From: Cycas panzhihuaensis
Taxonomy: Eukaryota; Cycadophyta
Assembly: GCA_023213395.1 (NCBI GenBank)
Contig: CM041465.1
Location: 27,039,741-27,103,740, forward strand
Length of the DNA: 64,000 bases
Direction of reading: 5' to 3'
Each line of letters starts with the position of its first letter. Position 1 is the stretch's first letter. Position numbers and translations under genes: made by a program. The notes under the pieces were generated by a model that saw only the letters and a list, made by a program, of their open reading frames with translations, was not told the DNA's origin and ran no database searches. Positions 50,041-63,650 of this stretch are shown here, piece by piece.

Positions 50041-50539
50041 TGAGCAGAGCTTGAGGGAAGGTCTTCATGGGCTCTTTCACAAGGATGAGAGTGATCCACA
50101 TGGAAGGGTCCCCCTACATCATGCATAAGATAGGAATGGAAATCTGGATAGACTTGTGTTTACTCATCTAGATAATATATGGGATCCTTGCCTTCTCAAA
50201 TGGGGTCTTAGTGAGGATATGACACTCAAGGATGGTGCAAGTTAGAAGCATATGAGTGATATGCCTAATTCGATGGATAACCCTCCATTGGTGATCTTGG
50301 TTTAGATGTAGCAATAGAGGCAATAGAGGAATAAAAGGGTTCTTCTTCCATAGGAGGGAGGTCATGTCGGTGATGAGAGAAATGTCAAATTCATGCACTG
50401 CCCTAAGAACCACAAAAGTAAGAAGGTTAGTTTTATAAGAATGCATTGAGATTACCCATCATACTGCCAAGATCCTATGAGATAAATAGGGTTTAACACT
50501 AGGAAATCAAAGGAATCCTAAGATTTCCTCACTAGCGGT
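50041..50539 (-). other. Outer Tat leader between primer site and Gag
   Basis: The minus-strand open stretch at 50446-50168 has no similarity I recognise. Probably untranslated leader or the Gag N-terminus. Confidence 0.5.
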
Positions 50540-50557
50540 TCCCCAATATGGTCACTA
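50540..50557 (-). promoter_or_regulatory. Primer-binding site of outer Tat
   Basis: The minus strand reads TAGTGACCATATTGGGGA one base after the LTR end, of the Tat/Ogre type (TGGYGAC...TGGGGA). Confidence 0.75.
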
Positions 50558-50558
50558 A

Positions 50559-52653
50559 TGGAAGCACACCTTTAGGGGGTCTATTATAAGCTGCTACACA
50601 CCAACTAATAACATGCTTAGGTGGTGAGAGCCTAGGAGGCATGGTATAGCTTTAGTTTACCATTAAAGGGCATCTATACATCTCATGGGTGTAGGTTCAG
50701 GGACCTACAGGACATGTGTTTCCTTTTTACCCCTATAGGGCCTTGGTTCATAGTTGTTTGGTACTATGTTTGGGTCATGAAAGGCTGGGTCTTCCCGGAT
50801 AACCAAGTAGCTTAGGGAGGTTTCTCCTATCCTCGTTTCTAAGGAGGGAATAAGTTTCCTTTTGAGAAAATGGGGGTGGTGATAAATAAGAAATAAGGTA
50901 GGAGGAGGGGTTTGGTATGTTTCCTTATTACTTAGAGGGTTCCCTTTAGGGTTTAGTGGAAATATGAAGTTCCTTATTCTAATTTTATGCTTTGTTTCAA
51001 ATGTAATGTTTTGGTATACTATAGGTTGTAGTTGTGTTATCACTAAAATGAAGCAATCAACAAATATAAGTAATAATGTATGATGGAAGAAAATCCTTAC
51101 TCTCAATTCACTCTCTTTATCTTTTAGCAAAAAGATATTTAAAGTTATATGCCTAAAATAAAAGAGTCAACAATGTAGTTAGGAGTTATGTAAAGGAGGA
51201 AGAAAGATAAACATTCCTATGCACATGCAATGTTTCCTTTCACTGGTATGCTTTCTTTTAGATATGCAAGGAGAAATGCACTCTTTGAAATTAGAAATTT
51301 AACTTTGTTTGGTATGCATATGCACATGCAAATGACAAAGTAATTCTTTCCTAATATGTCCATTTTTTTAATAAAGAGAGGAAGAAGGAGAAGAGAGGTT
51401 TCAGAAGGAGTGTACCCCATTTGCGACATTTGGCAATGACTTTGGCTTTACTCATCCTTGTCCCTCTTTCACTAATATTATGAGCTCCTTTGCTACAAGA
51501 ATTATAGGAGGTAATGTGGCTTACTTACCTTCCCTAAGTCTAACTAAAATATTATATAAATAAAGAAAATAGAATAAAGGGAAGGATAAAGTGCATACAA
51601 GAAATTATAATGCTAAACCACAATTTGGCACTTACCTTGGGATGAGGCTTCATGCTCTCTTACCAACTATGGAGATGTATGCTTCCCACTTCATGCAGGA
51701 GAAACTTGTTATTTATGGCTAGAATTGGTGAGGAAGAATCCCTTGCAAATTTTAAGAGAGTAACTTTAGAGAAGCTCCTTGAGTCCTGAGGAGAAGGAGA
51801 GAGTGTTTGGTCCTTATAGGAGAAGATCTTGAGTGCCTTAGTGCTGGAATCAAGCTTCTGCTATGTGTTTTCTTAAGACTGAGATTTTCTTCTAGTTTCT
51901 ATGTGTAGAATGAGCTAAAAGACGAGTAAAAAGATAAGCATTAGATTTTTATTAAAACTCAGAATGAGAGTTTTATTATTCAAGAGGGTGCTCTTAATCA
52001 TTGTACCTTAATTTGGGCTTGCCCTGAGATGTTAGGCATGTTAGGGAGTATAATTAATGCAAATTTTGAATGTTGTTATTTGTGACTATCAATGTAATAG
52101 TTGCACCATGAAGTTATTTGTGGTACCACAAAGATGTCCATGGTGCTGACAACAATCAGAGAGATGCAAACAATAATCATCGTTGTATAGACAACAAACT
52201 TTATAGTGTAAAAGTAGGGTGCAAAAATCAATTGACAATTAACCAAAGGTTGATTAAAGGGGTACCAAATCCTATCTCAAACTTCTATAAACTAACAATA
52301 AAGCTCTAAAATGGTTGATTACATATAAAAAGGTGAGAAAATGAAGTTCATAGGCAGTAATAAGTCAAAAGTAGATGAAAAATAGAGTTGTAGTAACACT
52401 AAGAAGTTACCTTGTTGACTGGGAGACCATATTGGGGGCTCTAAATGCCATTGGATTGGAGTCCTAGTCATCATAGGTATATGGGTAATCACATGCAAGC
52501 TAAATAAATCATACATACATGCATACAATAGTCACATAAACATCACATAAAACTATAAACACAAATGATATAGTGACAAAAAGTAAAGTGAGATACATAC
52601 CTACACTTACCTATATTTTGACTTCCAAAACCATTCCCACCAGTTGGGAAACA
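50559..52653 (-). repeat. 5' LTR of outer Tat element
   Basis: 2095 bp. The minus strand begins TGTTTCCCAAC at 52653 and ends GTGCTTCCA. Partner of 11291-13331. The open stretch at 51130-50705 is LTR sequence, not a gene. Confidence 0.92.
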
Positions 52654-52658
52654 ATTAT
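52654..52658 (+). repeat. Target-site duplication, right copy, outer Tat
   Basis: attat, partner of gttac at 11286-11290. Confidence 0.85.
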
Positions 52659-53900
52659 AAACAAAGAGTTTAGGATACTTTGGAGTAATTTGAGGTAGTT
52701 GTAGTGGAACATATCCCTATAGAAAATAATCAATTGGTTAATTTTCTTATAATTATTGCTTCCATACCAAATGCTACTCGTAACTCTTCTATCAAAAAGG
52801 TATTTGCTAAGATAGTCACTCCAGCTTACATACCTGATAATATTAATCATTAGCAAAATTTTTAAAATGATAAGTAGACTTTGGGCTTCTTATATGGAAG
52901 GGGAGATTTTATAAATATAATAATAATGAATAAATAAGTTCAAAGTATTTAGAGAAGAAAGGATTGAAGGCATGGCCTTTAATGATGATTTAGTTCAATT
53001 GAAAACAAGTAAAATTCCCAAAAGTATGATTTATTTAAAGTCACTCTTTGATTCTAATGATGTAATTAGAAATGAAGTTGAATAGGAGAAACATTCAAAG
53101 AGTATTATGTAGAAAAATATTTTAGTCAATTTGAATACTCCTAAAGTTCTTAAGATTATTTATATTAGTCTAGAATACACATATGAAGAAAAGTAAAGGT
53201 TCATTGTTCAATACAAAGATATTTTTGCCTAGGGTCATGAAGAATTAAAGATCTTCAATCTTGAAGTGATGCAACATACTATTCCTCTAAAAATAGGAGT
53301 GAATCCCTTGAGATAGAAATAAAGGGTTATTAACCCTAAGATAAAAAATCTAATTTAGAATGGGCTTTAAAATCTTAGATATATAGAGATTATATTCTCA
53401 ATTAAATTTTCAACTTAGGTAACTAACTTGGTACCTATAGAAAATAAAATGAAGACATCTAGTTGTGTGTAGATTTTAGAAATTTAAATAAAGATTCTAT
53501 TAAGGATAATTATCCATTACTAAGGATGGAGCAAATCCTATAGACTGTTACTAGTTTAGTGTTTATGTCTTTGTTAGATGAAATATTATGCTATAACTAG
53601 AATTTTATAGTACAAGAGAATAGGTACAAGACAAATTTTACTACTATCTTAGAAACCTTTGCTTATAAGAAGATGTCATTTGGATTAATGAATGGAGGTG
53701 CTACCTTTTAAAGAGATGTGGATCATGATTTTAAAGGGCTAATAGGAGTGATAGATATTATTTATCTTAATGACATGACCGTGTTTTCTAAAAATATAAT
53801 AGATCACATTAAACACTTGAGAATAATATTCCATAGATGTAGGCAGCTTGGAAAATCACTTAATCTAAAAAATAGTATTTAGAGTGACTATTAGTAAGTT
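52659..53900 (+). pseudogene. Gypsy-FG RNase H-like tail and reverse transcriptase (broken)
   Basis: Linker with FIVQYKDIFA and HEELKIFNLEVMQHTIPLKI (53240) typical of the start of plant Gypsy Pol. Reverse transcriptase follows: NYPLLRMEQILQTV (pieces, about 53510), MSFGLMNGGATFQRDVDHDF (with stops, about 53670) and catalytic IIYLNDMTVFSKN (about 53760), where YLDD is YLND. More than twenty stops occur, mostly TAA/TAG where Gln is conserved. Confidence 0.88.
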
Positions 53901-54560
53901 GCTTATATATATTATGACCAAGGATGGGACTTACATAGATTCAAATGTAGTGAAGCCTATTAAGAAAATGCCCCTACCTCCCAACAAAAATGGAATACAA
54001 TCTTTCTTTGGAAAGATAAATTTTCCAAGGAGGTTCATTCCTAGCTTTGCAAGAATAACTCTACCTACTAATTCCCTATTCAGAAAAGAGGTGAACTTTA
54101 AGTAAAGTAGAGGTGCCAAAGTAGCATTTCGCTAAATCAAGGACTATATTAATGAAGTTCCAATATTAGTAAGTTAATATTTTGAGAAAAAAATTATCAT
54201 ACCTTCCTATGCCTTTTAAGGTACATATACTACCACGTTGATTCAAAAAGATAATGAAGGGAGAGAAAGACCAATGTCTTTTATGAATATATCACTAAAG
54301 GATTATTAATTAAAATACAATCCCATAGAAAAACTTGCTTATGATTTAGTAAAAGTAATTGAATACTTTAAGCCCTATGTCATTCACAATCATATAGTGG
54401 CTTGTGTACCTTAGTAGCTTATTAAAGTAATATTGAACCAAGTAGAGCTAATGGGTAAATGGACTAAATAGCTAGCCAATTTGGAAGTCAAGCCAATAAA
54501 TCTAGTTAAGGGAAAGGGCCTCTATAGCTTGATTTTAAAAAGCCAAATATATAAGATTTT
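53880..54560 (+). pseudogene. Gypsy-FG RNase H (broken)
   Basis: The connection region is open at 53884-54105 (KMPLPPNKNGIQSFFGKINF, FARITLPTNSLFRKEV). The RNase H follows: TLIQKDNEGRERPMSFMNIS (about 54240), KYNPIEKLAYDLVKVIEYFK (about 54315) and VACVP. The first catalytic Asp (usually in a Y-T/S-D-A motif) is not seen. Confidence 0.85.
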
Positions 54561-54589
54561 TCATATTATAGAGGAATAATAGGAAGAAA

Positions 54590-54960
54590 CTATGGAGATA
54601 AATGATCTACCCTTAGCCTTAGGAGTTAAAGACCATGATTTAGATCAATTTGATTATTTCTCCCAAAATATGATCCTTTATCTTAAACATGGCTTCTATC
54701 TTAAGTCCATGGATAAAAAAGATAGAAAGTCTTTAAAGTTGAGGTCTAGGACTTATATCTTGATATAAGGATAATTGTATAGGAGGGATACAATAGCATC
54801 TTACTAAAATGTTTGAAGAATTAAGAAATAATAAAAGTACTTAACGAATTTTATGAGAGCCTATATGGAGGCCATTATGATGCTAAGGATACTGGCTATA
54901 AAATTATAAGAGTAGGATATTATGATGAGGTTGCTCTAATATTTCTTTAAACTTAAGCAA
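54590..54960 (+). pseudogene. Gypsy-FG integrase zinc-binding region (broken)
   Basis: YILI followed by a stop and LYRRD (about 54760) then, across stops, EFYESLYGGHYDAKDTGYKI (about 54845) match the H-H part of the HHCC domain. The Cys part may be KKCCNTF near 54975 in a shifted frame. The catalytic core is not found downstream. Confidence 0.75.
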
Positions 54961-55299
54961 ATAAATAAGAAACTTAAGAAATGTTGCAATACTTTTATTA
55001 ACAATATAGAAGACTGATTTAGAATAAGAGCTCATAAGATCACTAAAGAGCACCAAAAGGTGTATCAACATATGACCTCTCAAGAAATGACAAGACTCAA
55101 CAACCCTCCCTTTACAACAAGTTGACCTTAAATAGGCAAGAGAGACCCCTTTTTACAAGATGCCATTGGTAGAAAAATGGCCTCAATTTCTATTGGTAGA
55201 CATAAGTGGCCCATGCACAAAAGTAGATGGCTAACACTAACCATCAAGGTCTCTTTACTATATTTGCTAGCTTAATTATTTTTCCTAATAGAGGATAGT
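54961..55299. other. Unassigned, possibly LTR of Gypsy-J
   Basis: On the minus strand it contains a TATA-like CCTATTTAAGG (about 55125) and AATAAAA (about 54995) downstream of the Gypsy-J coding end, as an LTR would. No partner LTR is in the window, so this stays open. Confidence 0.35.
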
Positions 55300-56700
55300 C
55301 ATGTGATAGGTCCTCTTGTTTAAGATGTTGAATCCTTGAAGCCAAGAAGAAGATGAAGATGTTGCTTAACAAATTCAATGAAATTCTATGTTGTTTTGTC
55401 TACTTCACAACTAATCCACTACACCAAGTACTCAGAAATGGTCTTATTTCAAAGGCACCATTAGTGACTCTCGAGAAGACAGTTAATCCAAACAATGAGA
55501 TGTTACTTTTCATATAGAAATAGTAAGGTAGATTAAGGTACTATATTCTTACTAAGGTTTTTCTTAAGGCATAAGATATAGAGTACATTATGGTTTTTTT
55601 GTGGAGAGAGAGAGAGAGCTCAAGTGCATAAGTGATTTTGCTAATTCATTGAAGAACTTTATATGGGCTATAGTAATAAGGACTTAACTTTTGGATTTAT
55701 GGTATTTGAGGCACTATTACTTTTATGGTTGAAGTTGAAGGAAAATAAAATTTCCTACATTAAATGATTAATTAGAATAATAGTGATCAATGAGTTCTTT
55801 CATGTGATTTTGGGCTACTACAAGGTTTTGTTTAAATGTATGAAGGATTTAGTCTATATCTTGGAGTTTTTGTTAGATTGCAATAATATGAAGATTAATG
55901 ACAAGAGTATGGAGATGGGGGAAGATATCCATAGAGGGCTATAAAAGGGTACATACTAATCATTAAGTAGTGGGAAGACTTGTACCAACACTCTTTAAGA
56001 GTTATCCATGAAGCCTATTTATACTAAAGTTTAGATATAAAGCATCATAAACATGTTTCTAAGGTTTTATTTAGGACTTTAGATTAGCTATTAGTTTGTA
56101 GATGGTAAGTTAAGCTCATGTTGAATAAGGTCCTAGAGGCTTAAAAGAGTTCTTACTAAAACATGTTGGCAAATTTTAGATCTTGATTATAGATTATTAT
56201 GGATGGGAAAATATGCAGATGAAAAATTCAATGAATATAAATATTAGTTAGGTAGAACACTATGTATGAAATGTGGATAAGTAAAAATATGCATAGTTTA
56301 TGAGTCTATCAATGACTATCAATATTGAATCAAACACAATAAATAATTCTAAACTTATGATGAAATCCATAACAATATCTTACTATTTACCTTGAGGGAT
56401 ATATAGGGGTTGGAAGAGGCTGGGTTGAGATTTTGTATCAACCATATTCCTCTGATAAGTATCACATTTAGAGGGATATTTTATATTAGACCAATAAAAA
56501 TCAAATTAGATTTGTCTATATATTTTATCAAATCCTAAATGGCTACCATGCAGTGTAGAATGATATTTATATAAAATTCATGGGATGAAGGATGAGGTGG
56601 GTTGGACAAAAATATGATTATGGTATAAGATGTAGGAGTTATGTAAGGAACAATCTTTGTAGTTGTTAAACTTTGGCTTGAATAGATTTTCATCTACCAA
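55300..56700 (-). pseudogene. Gypsy-J integrase and C-terminal part (broken)
   Basis: The zinc-binding remnant (LGFDKIY region, about 56545) is followed by DIVMDFIISLELFIVFDSIL (first Asp, about 56365) and VIDRLINYAYF. The second-Asp region is mutated to YNQD (about 56180). A C-terminal IQKLSPYYYSPYKVLQ and ITYALELS (about 55680-55610) match the segment that leads to P-K-I-H-P-V-F-H in chromovirus-type integrases. A tail near 55330 resembles the end of the polyprotein. I see no clear chromodomain. Confidence 0.8.
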
Positions 56701-58240
56701 GTTTACTAGCCATAATGGTTAGGGTTTAGATTTTCATCTACCAAGTTTACTAGCCATATTAATCAATCCATTTAGCTTGCTCTTCTGATAAGACAAGTTG
56801 ATCCAAAAGATGATGAAGGCTATGATGGTCTATTAAGATAGTTAACTTAGATCTTAGAAGATATTGATGCCATTTATTAGTGGAATGCAAAATAACTCTC
56901 ATCTCTTTTTGATATGTTAATAAGTAACATTCATGGTCTTTAAATTTATAACTCTCAAATTATATTGGGTAAAAATTTTTCATTAGGATGGCACCTATGC
57001 TAAATCTTGAAGCATCACATTCCAAATGGAAGGGTTGAGGAAAGTCAAGGATGGGAAAAATAGAGGTAGATATCATAATGGATTTAATATTGTTAAAGAC
57101 TTGCTCTACCTCTTTTGACCAATGAACTAAATCTTTCTATAGAAAGTTTATTAATGGAGCTACTAAGGAGACATAATTATGAATAAATTATCAATAAAAT
57201 CTCATGACTCATAGGAAAGCTCATAGTTGAGTAAGGTTTTTAGGTATAGGCCACATTGTAATAATAAAAATTTTATCTGGATCAACTTGGAATGCATTTG
57301 ATGAAATAATATACTTGGGATATTATAATTCTATTTTACCAAATTTACATTTACATAAATTAGCACATAACTAGTGTTGAGTTAGGATTCAAAGAATTGC
57401 TTCTAGATGTTGAAGATGGTCATCCAAAATTTGACTATATATAAGGATGTCATAAAAAAATGATGACAAATTTATGAAGGTAAGGGGCAAATATTTTATT
57501 CATTAGAGCTTGCAATGTTATAGGGGCATCGTAGAGGCCAATAGGCATAATTTAAAATTCAAAATTCTTGTGGTGCATTCTAAAGGTAATTTTGTGTTAG
57601 TACTTTAGGGTAACATGGATTTGATAATATCCAAATTGAAGATCCAAGTTAGAAAATATGGTTGCCCCATGTATTTCATCTAGCATGCTATTGATTTAAG
57701 GGTGGAAAATTTTATTTCTAATTATGATTTTGTTATGTTCTCAATAGTCAACATAAAGCTAAAAATATCTATCCCTCTTCCTTACTAGGATAATTGGTAT
57801 ACCATAAGAGATTTTAGTAGGATAAATGATACCCATGTTGATTATTTCATTCATTATCTTCTCAATTTTATTTTTCTAAAAATATGATTTTTTGAAAGGT
57901 TGAAGGATGATGGGGTCGTGGTGATTTCAGTTTGATAGCATGATGAAAGCCATGATTTAGAGGAATTACTAGAGAGGGGATAAACACAAACTAATATTTG
58001 TTGATAAGGTTTTGGATAAGAGGATGACTAGCTATAGAAGGTTGAATATTATTAATAGTAATGATGTAACTAATGCTGCTATTTAAATACTTGAATATTT
58101 GAATAGGAGATACAAGCCAATTAGGAGGTGAATGGATCCTATATAAATTATGCATTTGGCCCATGTGATCCTTAAATAAGATGAATGAAATAGTAGGAGA
58201 ATTATTTATGTTATAAGTGATAAGCACTTGGAGCCATTGG
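56701..58240 (-). pseudogene. Gypsy-J reverse transcriptase and RNase H (broken)
   Basis: PLIQNLINKY (58010) begins the Pol N-terminus. Then EKIMNEIINMGIIYPTKISY (57870), HGATIFSNLDLQFGYYQIHV (57690), FRMHHKNFEF and MPIGLYDAPITLQALMNKIF (57550). The catalytic box lies in a one-base frameshift (FYDILIYS, about 57440). RNase H reads LECDASRFSIGAILMKNFYP (about 57010), then KEMRVILHSTNKWHQYLL and ILIDHHSLHHLLDQL (about 56800). Confidence 0.88.
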
Positions 58241-59045
58241 ACCTTGGGGATGGCATTAGATCCTCCTATAGATAGGACATAAAAATTAGAGGTGAGATGT
58301 GGGAATCAATTTGAAGATAAAGTTTTTTTATTATGCCTGCATAATGTAAATATAAATATCAAAAAGAGTTTTACTATCAAGTTATTGAGAGACTTAATTT
58401 TATAATTCTTGAAACTCATCTATGTACACTTCTATCGATGTTATCTATCTTAGTCTAGTAAGTTGGCTAAAGAAAGAGTGGTTCTATGTACTATTATACT
58501 ACTTAAAGAAGCTCTTAAAGAATAGGTGTCATATTTAGTTTATTATATTCTCTTATTACCATCAATAAAACCAATCATATGCTTTGCCATCTAAATAAAA
58601 TAAGATAATTATCAAGTATTCTACTATTGACATGACATTCAAGGTAATATATGACTCCATTATACTAATCCCTATTGAGATCAAGGTTAAAAGTTGGTAT
58701 GATGATATTATGATAGGTGTATTATTATTGTGGAGTGAATAATGGTGAGGGCAAGAGTTTAGGATTGTTGGAGGTGGATGGACTTAAATATAGGACACGA
58801 GAATTAAATGGTATCATCATGAGCATTTTATTTAGTTTTTGATCAAAGGGATGCTATTTTTAAGTGGAATCCTTTACCTATTGGCCTAAACCTATTAGGT
58901 TCTTGTTCATCACCTTAATACTATGTGATATTTCTTAAAATTAGACCCCAAGTGCCTAAAAGTGATTTACTTATGTAACAACCATATATGTATAATATAA
59001 TATCATGAATAGAAGAAAGGGTTTGCAAGAAAAATAGGCAGACAA
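58241..59045 (-). pseudogene. Gypsy-J protease/Gag remnant
   Basis: Stop-rich sequence upstream of reverse transcriptase. Short segments such as REYNKLNMTPI (about 58545) and SRIIKLSLSITW may be Gag. No protease active site is recognisable. Confidence 0.45.
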
Positions 59046-59461
59046 TGTTAGTGATAGTTAACTTAGGTTAACTATAACTTAATGCTTTATTAGGGATTAA
59101 TTATTGTGTGAAGGTGTGACAAAAGGATGTGTTAGTATATGAAAGATTATGATGAGGAGGCATGACCATACATGGTATCATTTTGGGGTATATTTATATG
59201 TACCCCCTTAGTATTCCAAATCATCAACTCAAATCAATATGATCTCATCATCTTCTCCTGTTCTATCTTACCTTTGAAACACTATGTATTGATTTATATT
59301 TAATATATTAAGTATTGTATTAATGGGTTTTCTCTCTTGAGAGTTTCCCATGATAAATCTAGTGTTCAAGTCCCCTTGTGTATGTTCCTGGCATGTAGCA
59401 GTCCCTACCTCTAGTTGGTTTAACATCCAACTTGTAACTCATATATACAAAAACTCTCACA
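59046..59461 (+). repeat. 5' LTR of Copia-K
   Basis: 416 bp, TGTTAGTGATAG to AACTCTCACA. A TATA-like TATATTTATATG at 59189-59200 lies inside a GGGGTA...TACCCC inverted repeat. Confidence 0.94.
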
Positions 59462-59473
59462 TGGTATCAGAGC
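59462..59473 (+). promoter_or_regulatory. Primer-binding site of Copia-K
   Basis: TGGTATCAGAGC directly after the LTR end. Confidence 0.95.
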
Positions 59474-61167
<1,694 letters not shown>

Positions 61168-61990
61168 ATGGATGCTAGAACAACCCTGTTGTCATAAGTA
61201 ATCTTTGACAACACTAACTTTAAGGCTTAGAAATCTAACATAGAGCTTATGTTGATGGTCCAAGAGCTTTGGGACCTAACCTATAAGGCTTCACCTAAGA
61301 AAAAGGAAGGGGAAACTAAAGTTAAATTAGATAAACTCACATGGAGAAAGCAACTTCATGCCACCTATCTACTAAAGCTCTCACTTACCCCTGATTAGAG
61401 AGCACTTGTCCATAAGCTGAACATGCCACACAACATTTGGAAAACCCTTTGTGACATATTTGAATAGAAGAAGATAAACTATTTGGTCATCTTATTAGGT
61501 GAACTATTTAATTCTTGCATCAAGGATGAGAGCAACATTAACACCTATTCAAATAAGTTAACTAATATTAAGAGTAAGTTAGAGGGAATAAAAGAAGACT
61601 TGATTAGTGATAAAGTTCTATTGGCAATCATTATGAACAAGTTGCTATCAACTTACAACACCTTTTAGATCATGTATAACATTGACGAGATGTTATAAGA
61701 TACCTTGTTTCAAAAATGAAAGGAATTACTTCTTATAGAGAAGGCTAAGCTCAAACATCATGGGTTTATGGGTTTGACTAATATTAGTCATTCCTTATCC
61801 TTGAAAGTTTAGAAGAATGAGGATGAAGATAGGGATAAATGTTCATATAAAGAGGTTACTAGTAAATAAAAGAAGAAGAAATATAATGGTTCATGTACTT
61901 ATTGCAAAACGATGGGCTATAGGGAAAATTATTACTAGGTGAAGAAAAAGAACTTAAGGTAGGCTAATGGAAAGGAGAAAATTGTAGCTT
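61168..61990 (+). pseudogene. Copia-K Gag (broken)
   Basis: The ATG at 61168 opens MDARTTLL. IELMLMVQELWDL (61236), LDKLTWRKQLHATYLLKLSL (61330), HKLNMPHNIWKTLCDIFE (61412) and YSNKLTNIKSKLEGIKEDLI (61546) follow, a plant Copia Gag. A zinc knuckle CTYCKTMGYRENYY at about 61890 has lost its His and last Cys. The frame is almost continuous apart from TAG/TAA at probable Gln/Trp positions. Confidence 0.85.
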
Positions 61991-62239
61991 ATTGTGTGCG
62001 AGTATCAACTAAATCAAGTGTACAATAATATATCTCTTCTAAAAGGAAGAGTTTTGATGTGTTAGAATAAGATCTTAGCTAGATAGATATCATACTAAAT
62101 GATGTTGATATAGTACTAGTCCAAAATGCTAAAACAATCATAGTGAAAGGTGGTTATCTCAAGAAGGTGTAGTGTACACCTAGAATAAATCATAATCTTC
62201 ATTCTACTGAGGATATCTAAGTATACTCTCCCAAAGATA

Positions 62240-62780
62240 AGTTAAAAGTAAAAGATAAAGTGAGAAATGAAAAAATATGTGAAAATCAAATAAAATTCTT
62301 AAGAAGTAATTGTGGAAAAGCTAATGACAATCACATTTCTAAGTTATGTTCTAATCATGGTATTGAGTTAATCCCACATGATGGATTTACCATACAAAAG
62401 GTTGATACCTTAATTAACATGGCATTATATAAGGTGCAAAAACAACATATCCCATTCAACTTCAAGATAAAAGCTATGAGAATTATTGTTCACATTGTGA
62501 ACCAGATTCCAACCTCTATAGTTCAAAGTGTGATGCCATAGGAAAGATGGACTAGTCAGAAGCCTTCCATTAAAACAATATTAGGGTGCATTAAAAATAC
62601 ACTAATCTCTAATAGATAGATGAAGAAATTTGACCATAGTTGCAAAAGCACTTTTGTAGGATAGTATAGAAACAATCAGAGATTATAGGATCTGGTGAAA
62701 TAGAAGTTTCTTCATTGTTAGGATATAAAAATCAATGAAGCATCGACATACCAGTTTATTAAGACTCTATTAATATATGT
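62240..62780 (+). pseudogene. Copia-K integrase, C-terminal two thirds (broken)
   Basis: Open at 62260-62541: IKFLRSNCGKANDNHISKLC (second catalytic Asp site, Asp to Asn), GIELIPHDGFTIQKVDTLIN, then FKIKAMRIIVHIVNQIPTS. TSQKPSIKTILGCI and FDHSCKSTFVG follow after a stop. The catalytic Glu is lost (QKVD region). The zinc-binding part and first Asp are missing, so an internal deletion removed protease and the integrase N-terminus. Confidence 0.8.
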
Positions 62781-62929
62781 TTGTTACCCCCCCTTCATTG
62801 CATCTCTTAATCCTGCAAAGGTTAAGATCCAAAAGGAAGATGGGATAAAAGGTAATGGAAAACACTAGTTACTCATTGAGGAAATGGCAACCTCCTCAAA
62901 GTCATTATTAATTTTAACTAGGGATGTAA

Positions 62930-63650
62930 CAGAAAGGCTAATTAAAACTTGAACTACTAGTTGAATTCAAATGAAAAAAGTCATTCACTCCTACATTCCT
63001 AATTCATTATGGTAAATGAATCCTTTCTAGAAAGTACTTATGGAGGAGGAAAGAGATTCTTTACATGGAAATTTTCCTTATATTTGAATTGACCCTGAGA
63101 CAATGATTGTACTCATTGATCATAAGCTAACAAATAGGTTAAATATAGTAGCTACACTTGATGGAGAGTCATATTAAAATAATATCAAATCTACATTTCT
63201 TAACCTAGATTTGAGGAGATTATATAAGGCATAAACCTATGAGGTTATTAAGAAAGGACAAGATAAATAATTATGCCAATTGAATTGCACTAAAGCTACA
63301 TACCTTGTGTTTTATTTGGATGCATCTTCAATTGATGGAATATTATGACTTATGGAAGAAGCTCTTAGTTTGGGTGAAGAGTACCTAAAAGATCAAGTAT
63401 CAACATCAGAAGCAAGATACTAATAGATCATTCAAGAGGTGTTTGATAAAAGAAACCTTCAAGTGGAATCTTCTTCGACCACTAACTAGGTTATGAACTA
63501 ATTCATAGAGTTGTTGGATGAATGTCACTAGTCAACACTCAGTAAGATCATCCTTGAGAGGGGGGATCAGTCTATAAGGATAGATCTCCTAACTAATAGA
63601 GAAGTTATTTTTGCTTCATCCCCTATTTACATTAAGGAGGGATGTTAGCA
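62930..63650 (+). pseudogene. Copia-K 3' degenerate reading frame, function unknown
   Basis: One frame runs for about 240 codons up to a stop that overlaps the 3' LTR start, with about a dozen TAA/TAG/TGA codons. Readable parts are DPETMIVLIDHKLTNRLNIV (63090), LVFYLDASSIDGIL (63307), EEALSLGEEYLKDQVSTSEA (63355) and DQSIRIDLLTNREVIFASSP (63565). It sits where reverse transcriptase and RNase H should be, but I recognise neither. It could be a captured gene fragment or a very diverged remnant. Confidence 0.4.

Larger units (their letters stand above)
52654..54960 (+). mobile_element. Gypsy-FG retrotransposon, right half
   Basis: The reading frame interrupted at 11290 resumes with KQRV (52659), the end of the RNase H-like domain (EHIPIENNQLVNFL). 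A linker, reverse transcriptase, RNase H and the integrase zinc-binding region follow. No 3' LTR is identified. The minus-strand Gypsy-J and unassigned sequence follow. Confidence 0.88.
55300..59045 (-). mobile_element. Gypsy-J, chromovirus-like Gypsy remnant
   Basis: Minus-strand order from high to low coordinates: Gag/protease remnants, reverse transcriptase (about 58000-57300), RNase H (about 57050-56760), integrase (about 56600-55500). Integrase last is the Ty3/Gypsy order. Copia-K interrupts or bounds it at 59046. Every domain is broken by stops and frameshifts. Confidence 0.85.
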
